Source: Ruoffia halotolerans (GTDB lineage: Bacteria > Bacillota > Bacilli > Lactobacillales > Aerococcaceae). Taken from it: a DNA stretch of 36,495 bases. Position numbers and translations under genes: made by a program. The notes under the pieces were generated by a model. It saw only the letters and a list, made by a program, of their open reading frames with translations. It made no database searches and was not told where the DNA came from. Of the stretch, positions 22,741 through 31,303 are shown piece after piece (positions within the stretch are counted from its first letter, which is position 1; the number at the start of each line of letters is the position of its first letter). The stretch lies in assembly GCF_014049385.1 (NCBI RefSeq), contig NZ_JACAOA010000023.1:1-36495 (forward strand). The letters run 5' to 3'.

Positions 22741-24297
22741 TTATTCAAAATAATAAACAATTAAATCATTCGTTTGATGCAATATTTTGTAATCAGTTAA
22801 CTGATACTTCTCTAAGACTGATTGGATTAGGTCTTCTTGCTTAAGTTGTGTATTATTAGTATAAATCGTTAAAGGCTCACCTAGATCATGCGCCGCCATC
22901 ACAGGCATGACACTTGCGTCTGTCGACTCCAGAATCATAGGATAGACCTCATCATGTAAGGCGAGTTGGGGTGAGTATTCTGCGATTTGCCAACGCGAAG
23001 CACTAAAGACTATCGCCGAATCGGTGGGGTTTTCAAGGATACTTTGTGTTAAAGCCCCTTGTTCTAAATATTGAAAGTAAACTGTCTCACGCTTGAAACC
23101 AAGTAAGACGATTAAACTTAAACCAAGAATGGTCATGGCAGTTCTCCAAGGCTTACTTAAAATCGCCCGCAGGGAAAAGTAAATCACTAACACAACCGCC
23201 ACAGCGACGACTGAATAAATTGGGTAAATGTAGCGGGCGGTATGATAATGAGATAAATCTTGAACGAGAAAGATATATAAGCCCATAGGCAGAATAATCA
23301 TTGCAATTTGTAAGAAAGTCACTCGATTAAGTAAGGTCTTGCTTTGCACACAAAGTAGAATAATACAGCCAATTAACACACCGATAAAGATTGGTAGCGA
23401 CACATCCGCAAGTAAATCCTCTTGCACAAAACTTAAATATAATTTCAAATTCTCTGTGAAATTCGCATTATTGGCATTATTTAATACTTCAACACCTCGA
23501 TTCGAAGTGAAAATATGTGAAAAAACCGCTGGGAAAATACCCCAAGCAACCCCAATTGCGCCTACTTCTATAACGCCTAGTATAATTGCTTTTTTAAATT
23601 CCTTAATCATTAGAAGGCCAATACATGCGACCGCCACAATAAAGAAGGCATACAAATAGAAATAATAATGAGTCAAAGCGCCCAATAAAGTAGCGATAAA
23701 TATAGGTATCAAAAGAATTGTCGTATGTGATTTATTAGAACGGCTATACCGTAAAAGTAGATATAACAAACTAATGACGAAAAAGCCCATCAGATGATAC
23801 ATCCGAATAAATAACATCGAACTTAACCCACCTATACTCAACCCCCAGAACAAGCCAGCAAAGATACTTAAATAAAAATTCTTCGTTAAGTAATTGATTA
23901 AGAAAAATAATACAATCACTGTCGCTATATGCGCCCCTAGATTAAGCGTTAAGCCCACCATCGGTGAAAAGCCACCTTGCCAAAAAGAGGCAATCGTGTG
24001 GAATAATAAATAATATAGCGGTGGATGCACGTCATTGACTTGATTAGACATTACCGACCCATATTCGAACGCTGTTGCGTGGTTAGGCATCAAGTAGTTT
24101 TGATAATACGTACTTGGCGTCCATTCATTGATTGCAGTTGGAAAGGGATTGTAGTAACTGTTGCTGAGACCATAAGAGTAAATTTCATCAATATGAAAGC
24201 CTTGTTTAGCAAAAGCAAAGTGAAGCATTACGTAGACTAAAAGACCTAAAGATACGAGGACAGTCCCCCAGCGGAATAAATAATGTGTTCGTTTAAT
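22741..24297 (-). CDS. GT-C type glycosyltransferase, family 39-like
   Basis: A membrane glycosyltransferase of about 518 residues with ten or more transmembrane helices. The N-terminal half carries the first-loop acidic motif GFHIDEIYSYGLSN after transmembrane helix 1 and NDVHPPLYYLLFH before helix 2, both typical of dolichyl/undecaprenyl-phosphate-sugar-dependent GT39/ArnT-like enzymes. A soluble C-terminal domain follows the last helix. The first ATG (24228) lies inside helix 1 and has no ribosome binding site. Reading back 23 codons leads to ATT (24295-24297), eight bases after AAAGGAGGG, giving a normal N-terminus KRTHYLFRWGTVLVSLGLLV. ATT start is inferred. Sugar and acceptor are unknown. 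Confidence 0.8.
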   Translation of the reverse strand: MKRTHYLFRWGTVLVSLGLLVYVMLHFAFAKQGFHIDEIYSYGLSNSYYNPFPTAINEWTPSTYYQNYLMPNHATAFEYGSVMSNQVNDVHPPLYYLLFHTIASFWQGGFSPMVGLTLNLGAHIATVIVLFFLINYLTKNFYLSIFAGLFWGLSIGGLSSMLFIRMYHLMGFFVISLLYLLLRYSRSNKSHTTILLIPIFIATLLGALTHYYFYLYAFFIVAVACIGLLMIKEFKKAIILGVIEVGAIGVAWGIFPAVFSHIFTSNRGVEVLNNANNANFTENLKLYLSFVQEDLLADVSLPIFIGVLIGCIILLCVQSKTLLNRVTFLQIAMIILPMGLYIFLVQDLSHYHTARYIYPIYSVVAVAVVLVIYFSLRAILSKPWRTAMTILGLSLIVLLGFKRETVYFQYLEQGALTQSILENPTDSAIVFSASRWQIAEYSPQLALHDEVYPMILESTDASVMPVMAAHDLGEPLTIYTNNTQLKQEDLIQSVLEKYQLTDYKILHQTNDLIVYYFE

Positions 24298-24382
24298 AGG
24301 TTGACCCTCCTTTCAAGCGTGTTTTCAAATGCAGTCATTATAAAATATTTAAAAACCTTATGCAATAAAATATTTTATTCAA

Positions 24383-24426
24383 CAAAAAAGCGTAGAACAA
24401 AGGAACTAACCCTTATATTCTACGCT
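24383..24426 (-). terminator. Terminator after the secreted VOC gene
   Basis: On the minus strand a 9-bp stem (AGCGTAGAA/TTCTACGCT) is followed by six T. Confidence 0.85.
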
Positions 24427-24432
24427 CAGCGT

Positions 24433-25377
24433 TTATTCAGGAACTAATTCAACAATCACACCTAAACCAGAGGCATCATTAAAGCTCAGTGAATTATCCT
24501 CTAGAGTATAATCAGCTCCTAAAGAATCTAAGTTACTGATCACTTCATTAAAAAAATCTTCGGATTGAGTTTCCCAAATCGTTGCACGAAGTCCTTGTTG
24601 ACCTTCTTTTGGTTGTGTAATCCCTTGATCGGCGAACCAATTATTATTTGCGACATGGTGGTGATAGCTTCCAGAAGCTTGGAAGAATGAGTCACCCTCA
24701 ACATAACTTTGCGTAATTAAATTAAAGACATCACTGTAAAATTTACCCGCTGCATCATAGTCGTCAGATACTAAATGGAAGTGTCCAATTTTAGTACGTT
24801 CATCTAATTGAGTGAATTCCTCAGTCGCTGATTCCATTAATTCAACATAGTCAAGTGGCTCGTTTAACATGTCAACAGAGTTGCCACCTTCATCTTGAGG
24901 CCATTCTTCTACAGGGTAGTCCCAATATAATTCAATCCCGTTACCTTCAACATCAGCAGCATAAACCGCGTCACTCACACCGTGATAAGTAAACCCTTCA
25001 ATAGGCGATTGATTTTCCATGAGATGGTTTAATGCACTTCCCAAATATTTGCGGTCATTGAATAGGAAAGCAGTGTGGTATAGCCCTGTTGATAAGCTTT
25101 CCCCACGAGGGATATCTGTCGGGAATATCTCAAGTAACGTACGTTCATCCGAAGTTCCTAAACGGTAATACCCATCTGCTTCTTCTAGAATCGTCATCCC
25201 CATGTTATATTCATAAAATTCAGCTAAGTTAACAGAATCGATTGAGTTAAGTTGGTAACGAGCTGGATAAATAACAGCGTCAGAAGTGGCACCTTCTTGC
25301 GCCATGGCTGTGAGTGGCCTCACGATAAGGGCAAGTAGGAATAGAGCGATAATTGTTTTCAGTGTGTTCTTTTTCAA
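24433..25377 (-). CDS. Exported VOC/glyoxalase-fold protein
   Basis: A two-domain vicinal-oxygen-chelate protein of about 314 residues. The TTG at 25377 is eight bases after AAAGGA, while the ATG three codons upstream (25386) abuts that site; TTG is preferred. The N-terminus MKKNTLKTIIALFLLALIV, then PLTAMA and QEG, is a clear signal peptide with an AMA-Q cleavage site and no lipobox. The mature part has VOC motifs: TGLYHTAFLF, EGNGIELYWD, GHFHLVSDD and SYHHHVANNNW. It is closely related in motif order to the next gene upstream (25464-26330), which lacks the signal. An exported VOC protein is unusual. Metal binding is inferred from His/Glu motifs; the substrate is unknown. Confidence 0.82.
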   Translation of the reverse strand: MKKNTLKTIIALFLLALIVRPLTAMAQEGATSDAVIYPARYQLNSIDSVNLAEFYEYNMGMTILEEADGYYRLGTSDERTLLEIFPTDIPRGESLSTGLYHTAFLFNDRKYLGSALNHLMENQSPIEGFTYHGVSDAVYAADVEGNGIELYWDYPVEEWPQDEGGNSVDMLNEPLDYVELMESATEEFTQLDERTKIGHFHLVSDDYDAAGKFYSDVFNLITQSYVEGDSFFQASGSYHHHVANNNWFADQGITQPKEGQQGLRATIWETQSEDFFNEVISNLDSLGADYTLEDNSLSFNDASGLGVIVELVPE

Positions 25378-25463
25378 AGTTGTCATCCTTTCGATTATAT
25401 GTAAACTAATAAACACCCATAAAAGGCGTACAGGCCATAGCAAGTACACCTTTCAATGTTTTA

Positions 25464-26330
25464 TTATTTTATGACTTTTAGGATAATACCTGTACCGGCC
25501 GGATCTTTAAAGGAAAGAGTCTCGCCATCTTTAGTAAATTCATGTCCAATGTCAGTTAATTTTGCTTGAATCGCTTTTAAATCTTCCGCAGAACCTGACC
25601 AAACAGAGTTGCGTAAACCTTGTGTTCCGTCTTGAGCAGCAGGGATATTACGACCATTCCAAAGGTTGGCTCCTAAATGATGGTGGTAGTCTTGTGTCGC
25701 CATAAATAAAGCTGCTTCATTCATAATGAATTTAAGACCTAAGCCCATCACTTCATGATAGAAACTTAAAGTTGATTCAATATCATTTACGTGTAAATGA
25801 ATATGCCCCATCGTTGTTCCATTTGGTACACCGGTAAAAGGCACTTCTTGTGATGAAAGTACGCCTTCAGCGTCCATTGCGATAACGATTCCACCAATTA
25901 GGCCATTATCTTTAATGTCCCATTCACTTCTATCTTTATCAGCGTATATTTCAATACCGTTTCCTTCAGGGTCAGGTAAGTATAATGCTTCACTGTAGCC
26001 GTGATCTGATGCACCTTCAACATTGACTTGGTTTTCTAGTAAGTGACGTAACATCCCACCTAAGTCACCGCGTGTTGGTAATAATAAAGCTAAGTGATAT
26101 AAACCAGTCGTTCTTTGTGATTTTTCAGTTGTCGTTGGGTAAATTGAGATAAGTACAGTTCCGTTTGGTGTTCCTAAGTGATAGATTTTCCCAGCGTCAT
26201 CTTTGCTTAGTAAAGTTAAGCCGATTTTTTCCTCATAAAAACTTGCTAATTCAGTTGGTTTTAACGCGTTTAATTCAATTCCAGTTGTTTGGATAGTTGT
26301 TGCTGATTGTGTAATTGCTTCGGTTGTCAT
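25464..26330 (-). CDS. Cytosolic VOC family protein, catechol 2,3-dioxygenase/CatE-like
   Basis: A 288-residue two-domain VOC protein of the CatE-like ring-cleavage/glyoxalase type in Firmicutes. Domain one (about 15-135) has TGLYHLALLLPTR and DPEGNGIEIYAD with metal-ligand His and Glu. Domain two (about 165-288) has GHIHLHVNDIESTLSFY, QDYHHHLGANLWNGR and a closing DPAGTGIILK that lacks the Glu ligand. Start ATG 26330 follows AAAGGAAG. It is 77 bp upstream of the exported paralogue in the same direction, so probably one transcript. Chemistry is unassigned. Confidence 0.88.
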   Translation of the reverse strand: MTTEAITQSATTIQTTGIELNALKPTELASFYEEKIGLTLLSKDDAGKIYHLGTPNGTVLISIYPTTTEKSQRTTGLYHLALLLPTRGDLGGMLRHLLENQVNVEGASDHGYSEALYLPDPEGNGIEIYADKDRSEWDIKDNGLIGGIVIAMDAEGVLSSQEVPFTGVPNGTTMGHIHLHVNDIESTLSFYHEVMGLGLKFIMNEAALFMATQDYHHHLGANLWNGRNIPAAQDGTQGLRNSVWSGSAEDLKAIQAKLTDIGHEFTKDGETLSFKDPAGTGIILKVIK

Positions 26331-26503
26331 ATATGTATCTTCCTTTCAGTTGTTGCTTTTCTTTAATATCATTCAAACGTCAACTTGATGATATCATGAT
26401 AAAAAGCAGACATCAATACGAATTCGAGATAAACAACACTTAAGAACACATTGACGATTAAGTCTATTTTTTAAGAGGGAAAACGAGCTATAGAGGATAA
26501 TTT

Positions 26504-26532
26504 TCGACAATGAATCAATTATTTAATATAAT
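26504..26532 (+). promoter_or_regulatory. lemA promoter
   Basis: TCGACA (26504-26509), a 17-bp spacer, then TATAAT (26527-26532), 43 bp before the lemA ATG. Confidence 0.7.
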
Positions 26533-26575
26533 GTACAGTAGAAACTATTAAATGTCTCGGAAGGAGAATATATAT

Positions 26576-27136
26576 ATGAATATCATGTGGATAATTATCG
26601 CCGTTATCGTGGTCATCGCGATTATCTGGGTACTTATTTATAATAATTTAATTAAACGTCGTAACTGGGTAGATGAATCATTTAGCCAAATCGATGTACA
26701 GCTACAACGTCGTAACGATTTAATTCCAAACTTAGTGAACACGGTAAAAGGTTATGCGAGTCACGAAAGAGAAACTTTAGAATCAGTCACTCAAGCAAGA
26801 CAACAATTGATTAACTTGCCAAGTGATGCGGATCCAGCTGAAATTAATGCTAAGTCTAATGAATTATCAGGGGCTCTATCAAGACTATTAGTTGTCGCAG
26901 AGCAATATCCAGATTTAAAAGCGAATACGAACTTTACACAATTGCAATCAACCCTTGAGAAAACGGAGCAACAAATTGCGACGGCACGTCAACTGTACAA
27001 CTCAACTGCAACCCAATATAACACAACCGTTGAAACAGTGCCGACGAATATTGTGGCAAATGTTCATGGCTTTAATCGACGAAGCTTACTAGAAACTCCA
27101 GAGGAAGCACGCCAAGTACCAGAAGTTCAATTTTAA
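26576..27136 (+). CDS. lemA: LemA family protein
   Basis: A 186-residue membrane-anchored protein. One N-terminal transmembrane helix (about 4-22, WIIIAVIVVIAIIWVLIY) with the short N-terminus outside is followed by long cytosolic helices with the family signature: NRRNWVDESFSQIDVQLQRR written here as KRRNWVDESFSQIDVQ, RRNDLIPNLVNTVKGYASHE, and the C-terminal YNTTVETVPTNIV. Start ATG 26576 follows GGAAGGAG. LemA is often followed by an htpX protease gene; here a terminator follows and htpX is absent. Function in Firmicutes is not defined. Confidence 0.93.
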   Translation: MNIMWIIIAVIVVIAIIWVLIYNNLIKRRNWVDESFSQIDVQLQRRNDLIPNLVNTVKGYASHERETLESVTQARQQLINLPSDADPAEINAKSNELSGALSRLLVVAEQYPDLKANTNFTQLQSTLEKTEQQIATARQLYNSTATQYNTTVETVPTNIVANVHGFNRRSLLETPEEARQVPEVQF

Positions 27137-27152
27137 TAATCATTATAAATGA

Positions 27153-27186
27153 TGCGACTTACCTAATAAGGTAGGTCGTTTCTTTG
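27153..27186 (+). terminator. Terminator after lemA
   Basis: The 10-bp stem CGACTTACCT/AGGTAGGTCG has a four-base loop and a T-rich tail. Confidence 0.8.
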
Positions 27187-27423
27187 TTATTAAATAATTC
27201 ATACAAACATGCTAAGATGGATATACGAAGGTCAGTAGGCGTATCTCTAGCAATTGCTTGTTAACTATTATAGAATATTTTTATGGAGAGATGTCATTGA
27301 GATACTCATTTGATACTATTAACTTCGGATAGTAAATAAATAATTGCATAATAATGCTTAGTTATTATCGTACTGACTCATATAACTGACATGGAATATA
27401 AGGGGAGTTTAATAAAGGAAATA

Positions 27424-27441
27424 TGTAACATAAATGTCACA
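27424..27441. promoter_or_regulatory. Palindrome TGTAACAT-AA-ATGTCACA in long leader
   Basis: The 352-bp gap (27187-27538) between lemA and the next gene has no coding frame. It contains this near-perfect 8-2-8 palindrome (one mismatch) about 70 bp upstream of a possible -10 box (TATATT, 27494-27499). The shape resembles Crp/Fnr or other dimer operators, but the spacing is two bases too long for the usual TGTGA-N6-TCACA. An ATACG/CGTAT inverted pair is also present near 27222-27245. Confidence 0.35.
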
Positions 27442-27538
27442 TAAACTCGTGTTTTAACACTATTAATTTATGAATAAAATGGGTAGAATGTAGTATATTA
27501 TGTTAAGAGATTAAATTGGAAGAAAGGGGGATGCGAGT

Positions 27539-28351
27539 GTGAGTCGTGTAAATTTATATGTTCATTATGATTCTGTTACTAACCATATTATGACTCGAGG
27601 TATTGATCTAGTCCTTGAGGATTTTGAATCCCAGTATGTGCCGAATAATATAATACTTGCTCAAGCACCTCCTGAGGTTGGACGTTTTGACGCGCAAACA
27701 AATTTCAAAGTTTTACGAAATAAAACAGAAGTAGCGAACTACTTTGAAGCTAGTAGTAACGCAGAGTTGCGAATGTCAAATTGGATTGATTTTGAAAATA
27801 TGGAATCCATGCACCAATTAACAGCCAATGAGATAGCTGAGATTTTATATTTGTTCCACGCAAATAAAGGCTTAAAGTCAGCATTTTTCTATAAACTTCA
27901 AAACAATTACGTATTTTTAAGGTTACCTAATGGCCTACTGAAAGTCTTTTACCGCTTTGTTTCACACTTCTATTCACGTTTTCAAAGAGTTATCCAAGCT
28001 AGAATGGTTGCGTTAGTGAATGAATCCCGTTCACTCTTTTTTATGCGAAAAGAAAAAGTAAATCCTTTACCGTTGAATATTGTGGAGCAAATCGCCCCGC
28101 TATTCTCTCGTGGAATAAAAATTAACTTTGTTCAAGCAATTCAAACGGGTACGTATTGGAAAGTGCCATTAAATATTATCGAAGACGAATTGACCTTATT
28201 AACGCAAGATCAAGTACCAAAAGAACACATTGGCTTTCTAGTTTATGATACGAACGCACAGCGCTGGACGTTAGAATTAGAAGTTATTGAAGACATCGAT
28301 GATTTTGAATTACGAAGTCAAGGGGTTATATCAAGCAGTGTGGATGCTTAG
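27539..28351 (+). CDS. Protein of unknown function, GTG start
   Basis: A 270-residue protein, GTG 27539 eight bases after AAGGGGG; the ATG at 27531 is out of frame and stops at once. No transmembrane helix, signal or known motif is recognised. Notable features are a basic, aromatic central helix region (NGLLKVFYRFVSHFYSRFQR, about 130-160), Met/Arg-rich positions, and an acidic C-terminus (IEDIDDFELRSQG). The two flanking strands NLYVHYDS and YVFLRLP suggest an alpha/beta fold. It lies between lemA and ddl with its own long upstream region. I do not assign a function. Confidence 0.75.
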   Translation: MSRVNLYVHYDSVTNHIMTRGIDLVLEDFESQYVPNNIILAQAPPEVGRFDAQTNFKVLRNKTEVANYFEASSNAELRMSNWIDFENMESMHQLTANEIAEILYLFHANKGLKSAFFYKLQNNYVFLRLPNGLLKVFYRFVSHFYSRFQRVIQARMVALVNESRSLFFMRKEKVNPLPLNIVEQIAPLFSRGIKINFVQAIQTGTYWKVPLNIIEDELTLLTQDQVPKEHIGFLVYDTNAQRWTLELEVIEDIDDFELRSQGVISSSVDA

Positions 28352-28519
28352 TAAGCTTAGATAGTAACTTGCTTTATTCCATTATATAAATTAATATATA
28401 GTATTATGAATTGAATAGAAAAAAATATTATTTTTACAGTGGAAATATGGTATATTTACTATTGTTAAAATAAAAAAATTTTTATCTATTAGACGAGTTT
28501 ACTATTGGAGGTTTAGACA

Positions 28520-29605
28520 ATGAAAATCACAATGCTTTATGGCGGACAAAGCGCAGAGCATGATATTTCGATATTATCAGCACATAATATCGTGCAACAA
28601 ATTATGTTCGATGTATATACAGTTCAACCTATCTATATTACCCGCCAAGGGAAGTGGATTAAGGGACCTTTATTGGAAGAGCCTAGCGCGTTCCCGGAAC
28701 AGTTACGCTTAAGTTCCGCACAAGTAGAATCCTGGTGTGATAATGAAAAAGGTTCTTCGACCGGTATTAACATTAATCCTGGTGATATTGCGGAAGAGGA
28801 TACAGTTGTCTTTCCAATTCTTCATGGACCAAATGGAGAAGATGGAACAATTCAAGGATTCTTAGAAATACTAAATCTTCCATATGTAGGAGCAGGCGTA
28901 GCCGCAAGTGCTGCTGGAATGGATAAAATTATCAGTAAAAACTTATTTGAACGTGCAGGACTACCGCAAGTTCCTTACATCGCTTTCGATCAAAGAGAAT
29001 GGCAATCAGATAAAGAAGACTTAATTGCGCGTTCAGAAGGTAGCTTGTTATATCCATTATTTGTTAAACCAGCGAATTTAGGTTCCAGTGTCGGGATATC
29101 AAGAGTGACTGACAGCAGTGAATTAGTTGAAGCTGTGGAATTGGCTTTACAATTTGATCGTCGTATCGTTGTTGAGCAAGGAATTCGCGCAGAAGAGTGT
29201 GAAGTGGCTGTCTTAGGGAATGATGATGCGCACGTCAGTGTGGTTGGACAATTGGTGAAGCAATCTGATTTTTACAATTATGATGAGAAATACATCAATA
29301 ATACCGTTGAGATGCAAATTCCTGCTGAAATTCCTGACCACATCGCTAGCCAAGTTCAAGATTATGCGCTTGCAGCCTATCGTGCGATTGATTGTTCGGG
29401 CTTAGCTCGAGTGGATTTCTTCTTAACAAACAAGGGAGACATCTATATTAATGAAATCAATACTATGCCAGGCTTTACCCAATACAGTATGTATCCGAAC
29501 TTATGGTTAGGTACAGGCTTAAGTCAACGTGATTTAATTGATGAATTAATCCAGTTAGCCTTACGACGCCATGAAAGAAATAGCCAATTAAAAGTCGATT
29601 TTTAG
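28520..29605 (+). CDS. ddl: D-alanine--D-alanine ligase
   Basis: An ATP-grasp enzyme that makes D-Ala-D-Ala for peptidoglycan; 361 residues. Visible: N-terminal MLYGGQSAEHDISILSAHN with the substrate Glu, HGPNGEDGTIQGFLEI, GVAASAAGMDKIISKN, ATP-grasp VKPANLGSSVGISR, omega-loop FYNYDEKYI with Tyr at the position associated with D-Ala (rather than D-Lac) specificity, and the metal-binding NEINTMPGFTQYSMYPNLW. This suggests a vancomycin-susceptible type ligase. The start has GGAGG. It is followed by a strong terminator, then murF. Confidence 0.97.
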   Translation: MKITMLYGGQSAEHDISILSAHNIVQQIMFDVYTVQPIYITRQGKWIKGPLLEEPSAFPEQLRLSSAQVESWCDNEKGSSTGININPGDIAEEDTVVFPILHGPNGEDGTIQGFLEILNLPYVGAGVAASAAGMDKIISKNLFERAGLPQVPYIAFDQREWQSDKEDLIARSEGSLLYPLFVKPANLGSSVGISRVTDSSELVEAVELALQFDRRIVVEQGIRAEECEVAVLGNDDAHVSVVGQLVKQSDFYNYDEKYINNTVEMQIPAEIPDHIASQVQDYALAAYRAIDCSGLARVDFFLTNKGDIYINEINTMPGFTQYSMYPNLWLGTGLSQRDLIDELIQLALRRHERNSQLKVDF

Positions 29606-29608
29606 TCG

Positions 29609-29655
29609 AATACGAATCATTATTTTGCTTTGCAATAGTGATTCGTATTTTATTT
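29609..29655 (+). terminator. Terminator after ddl
   Basis: The stem AATACGAATCATTATT/AATAGTGATTCGTATT (one T-G pair) is followed by TTATTTT. It separates ddl from murF. Confidence 0.85.
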
Positions 29656-29719
29656 TGGACAAAATATGATATATTTAACTAGATATGATAAATAACGAGA
29701 AATGTATGGTAGGTGAAAC

Positions 29720-31126
29720 ATGAAAAATATTAAATTAATGGATGTAGTTAAAGCAGTTCATGCGATCGACTACACCGCAGAAAATAGAGACATTGAAATT
29801 AATAACGTAGAATTCGATTCCCGCCAAATAACTCCAGGAAGCTTATTTGTTCCGCTAACTAGTGGAAAGACAGACGGCCATGAATATATCCAAAAAGCGA
29901 TTGAGAATGGTGCTATCGCAACTTTTTGGTCTAAAGACCAAGCTGAGGCTCCTTCGGAACAAATTGCCTGCATCTTTGTAGACGATACGTTAGAAGCGAT
30001 GCAAGCCTTAGCGAAATACTACCGCGACATTCTAGACCCAATCGTGATTGGAATTACAGGAAGTAACGGAAAGACAACGACCAAAGATATGACAGCCAAC
30101 GCGCTCATGGCAAAATACCAAGTGCATAAAACTCAAGGAAACTATAATAATGAGATTGGTTTACCTTATACGTTACTGCAAATGCCAGAAACAACTGAAG
30201 TTGTAGTGTGTGAAATGGGTATGAGTGGTTTCGGAGAAATTAAAGCTTTGAGTGAAATTGCCCAACCGGATATTGCAGTCATCACATTGATTGGCGAAAG
30301 TCATTTAGAGTTCTTAGGATCACGTGCAGGTATCGCTCAAGCCAAATTAGAGATTTTATCTGGCTTAAAAGAATCTGGTTTATTTATTTATCCAGGTGAC
30401 GAGCCTTTAATACAAAGTGAGATGCCAGAATTAAATAAATCCATTGATACGCTAAGTATCGGCTTTGACGAGACAAGTGATGTTTATGCGAAAGAATTAA
30501 TCGAAGAACAAAGTAAAACTTACTTTAAAACAAACTTAGACGAGAACGTTCTATGTATGATTCCAGTTATGGGAGCGTATAACGTATCAAACGCCTTAAT
30601 TGCTTTAAGTATTGCCAAAAGCATTAATGTTCCAATTGAACAAGCGATCTTCCAATTGTCTCAGTTTAAATTAACGGCGAATCGTTTAGAATGGCTAGAG
30701 ATGAAGAATGGCGCTCAACTATTAAATGACGCCTATAATGCAAGTCCAACATCGATGCGAGCAGTATTACAAGCATACTCGACACTTCAAACAAAAGAGA
30801 ACGGCCGTAAAATTGCTGTCCTAGGAGATATTCGCGAATTAGGTCCTCACAGTGAACAATTCCATCGTGAGATTGTGAAAGATATTGATCCGCAAAATAT
30901 CGATGTCGTTTACTTATTTGGTGAGCAGATGCAATATTTATACGAAGAATTAAAAGAAGTTTATGATGACACACATCTCATCTATGAACCAGAAAGCCAT
31001 CAAAAACTCATTGAACAACTTGAGAATACGGTTACTTCAGAGGATATGGTCTTAGTTAAGTCAAGTTTCGGCGTTGATTTATTAAAAGTCGTGACTCACT
31101 TAACAAGTAAGGAAACGCAATCATAA
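29720..31126 (+). CDS. murF: UDP-N-acetylmuramoyl-tripeptide--D-alanyl-D-alanine ligase
   Basis: Adds D-Ala-D-Ala to UDP-MurNAc-tripeptide, the last cytosolic step before lipid I; 468 residues. N-terminal substrate domain has DSRQITPGSLFVPL, the central ATPase has the P-loop GITGSNGKTTTKDM (about 113-126), NYNNEIGLPYTLL, the EMGMSGFGEIKAL and TLIGESHLEF motifs, and the C-terminal domain has LNDAYNASPTSM and GDIRELGP. The start has AGGTGAAAC. It is in order with ddl and before cshA, as in many Lactobacillales. Confidence 0.96.
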   Translation: MKNIKLMDVVKAVHAIDYTAENRDIEINNVEFDSRQITPGSLFVPLTSGKTDGHEYIQKAIENGAIATFWSKDQAEAPSEQIACIFVDDTLEAMQALAKYYRDILDPIVIGITGSNGKTTTKDMTANALMAKYQVHKTQGNYNNEIGLPYTLLQMPETTEVVVCEMGMSGFGEIKALSEIAQPDIAVITLIGESHLEFLGSRAGIAQAKLEILSGLKESGLFIYPGDEPLIQSEMPELNKSIDTLSIGFDETSDVYAKELIEEQSKTYFKTNLDENVLCMIPVMGAYNVSNALIALSIAKSINVPIEQAIFQLSQFKLTANRLEWLEMKNGAQLLNDAYNASPTSMRAVLQAYSTLQTKENGRKIAVLGDIRELGPHSEQFHREIVKDIDPQNIDVVYLFGEQMQYLYEELKEVYDDTHLIYEPESHQKLIEQLENTVTSEDMVLVKSSFGVDLLKVVTHLTSKETQS

Positions 31127-31135
31127 ACAAAATAG

Positions 31136-31164
31136 TTGTACCGTAAGGATTAACATGTTACACT
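31136..31164 (+). promoter_or_regulatory. Promoter of cshA leader
   Basis: TTGTAC (31136-31141), a 17-bp spacer, then TACACT (31159-31164). It lies 10 bp beyond the murF stop and upstream of an intrinsic terminator (31197-31250), so it makes a leader RNA that must be read through to reach cshA. Confidence 0.55.
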
Positions 31165-31196
31165 AACAAAGGTTAAAGTGAAAATTTACATAGCAT

Positions 31197-31250
31197 CGCC
31201 TAATGACACATGCCCATTTCTTGATACTGAGTTGTGTCTAGGCGTTTTTT
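31197..31250 (+). terminator. Terminator or attenuator in front of cshA
   Basis: CGCCTA-AT-GACACA pairs with TGTGTC-TAGGCG (two-base bulge, 22-base loop), followed by six T. Placed 54 bp before the cshA start with no further promoter visible after it. It ends murF transcripts and probably attenuates transcription from the promoter at 31136. Confidence 0.75.
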
Positions 31251-31303
31251 CTTTTTAAACAAACATATAACAAACAGGCAAAACAGAAAGAGGTAATACC
31301 TTA

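Noticed and set aside
24025-24240. Plus-strand frame opposite the glycosyltransferase start
   Set aside because: Shadow of the minus-strand gene; it has no ribosome binding site and is rich in rare patterns.
27424-27441. GlnR or Crp/Fnr operator
   Set aside because: The half sites are suggestive, but the spacing is one to two bases off from both consensus sequences; listed only as an unassigned palindrome.
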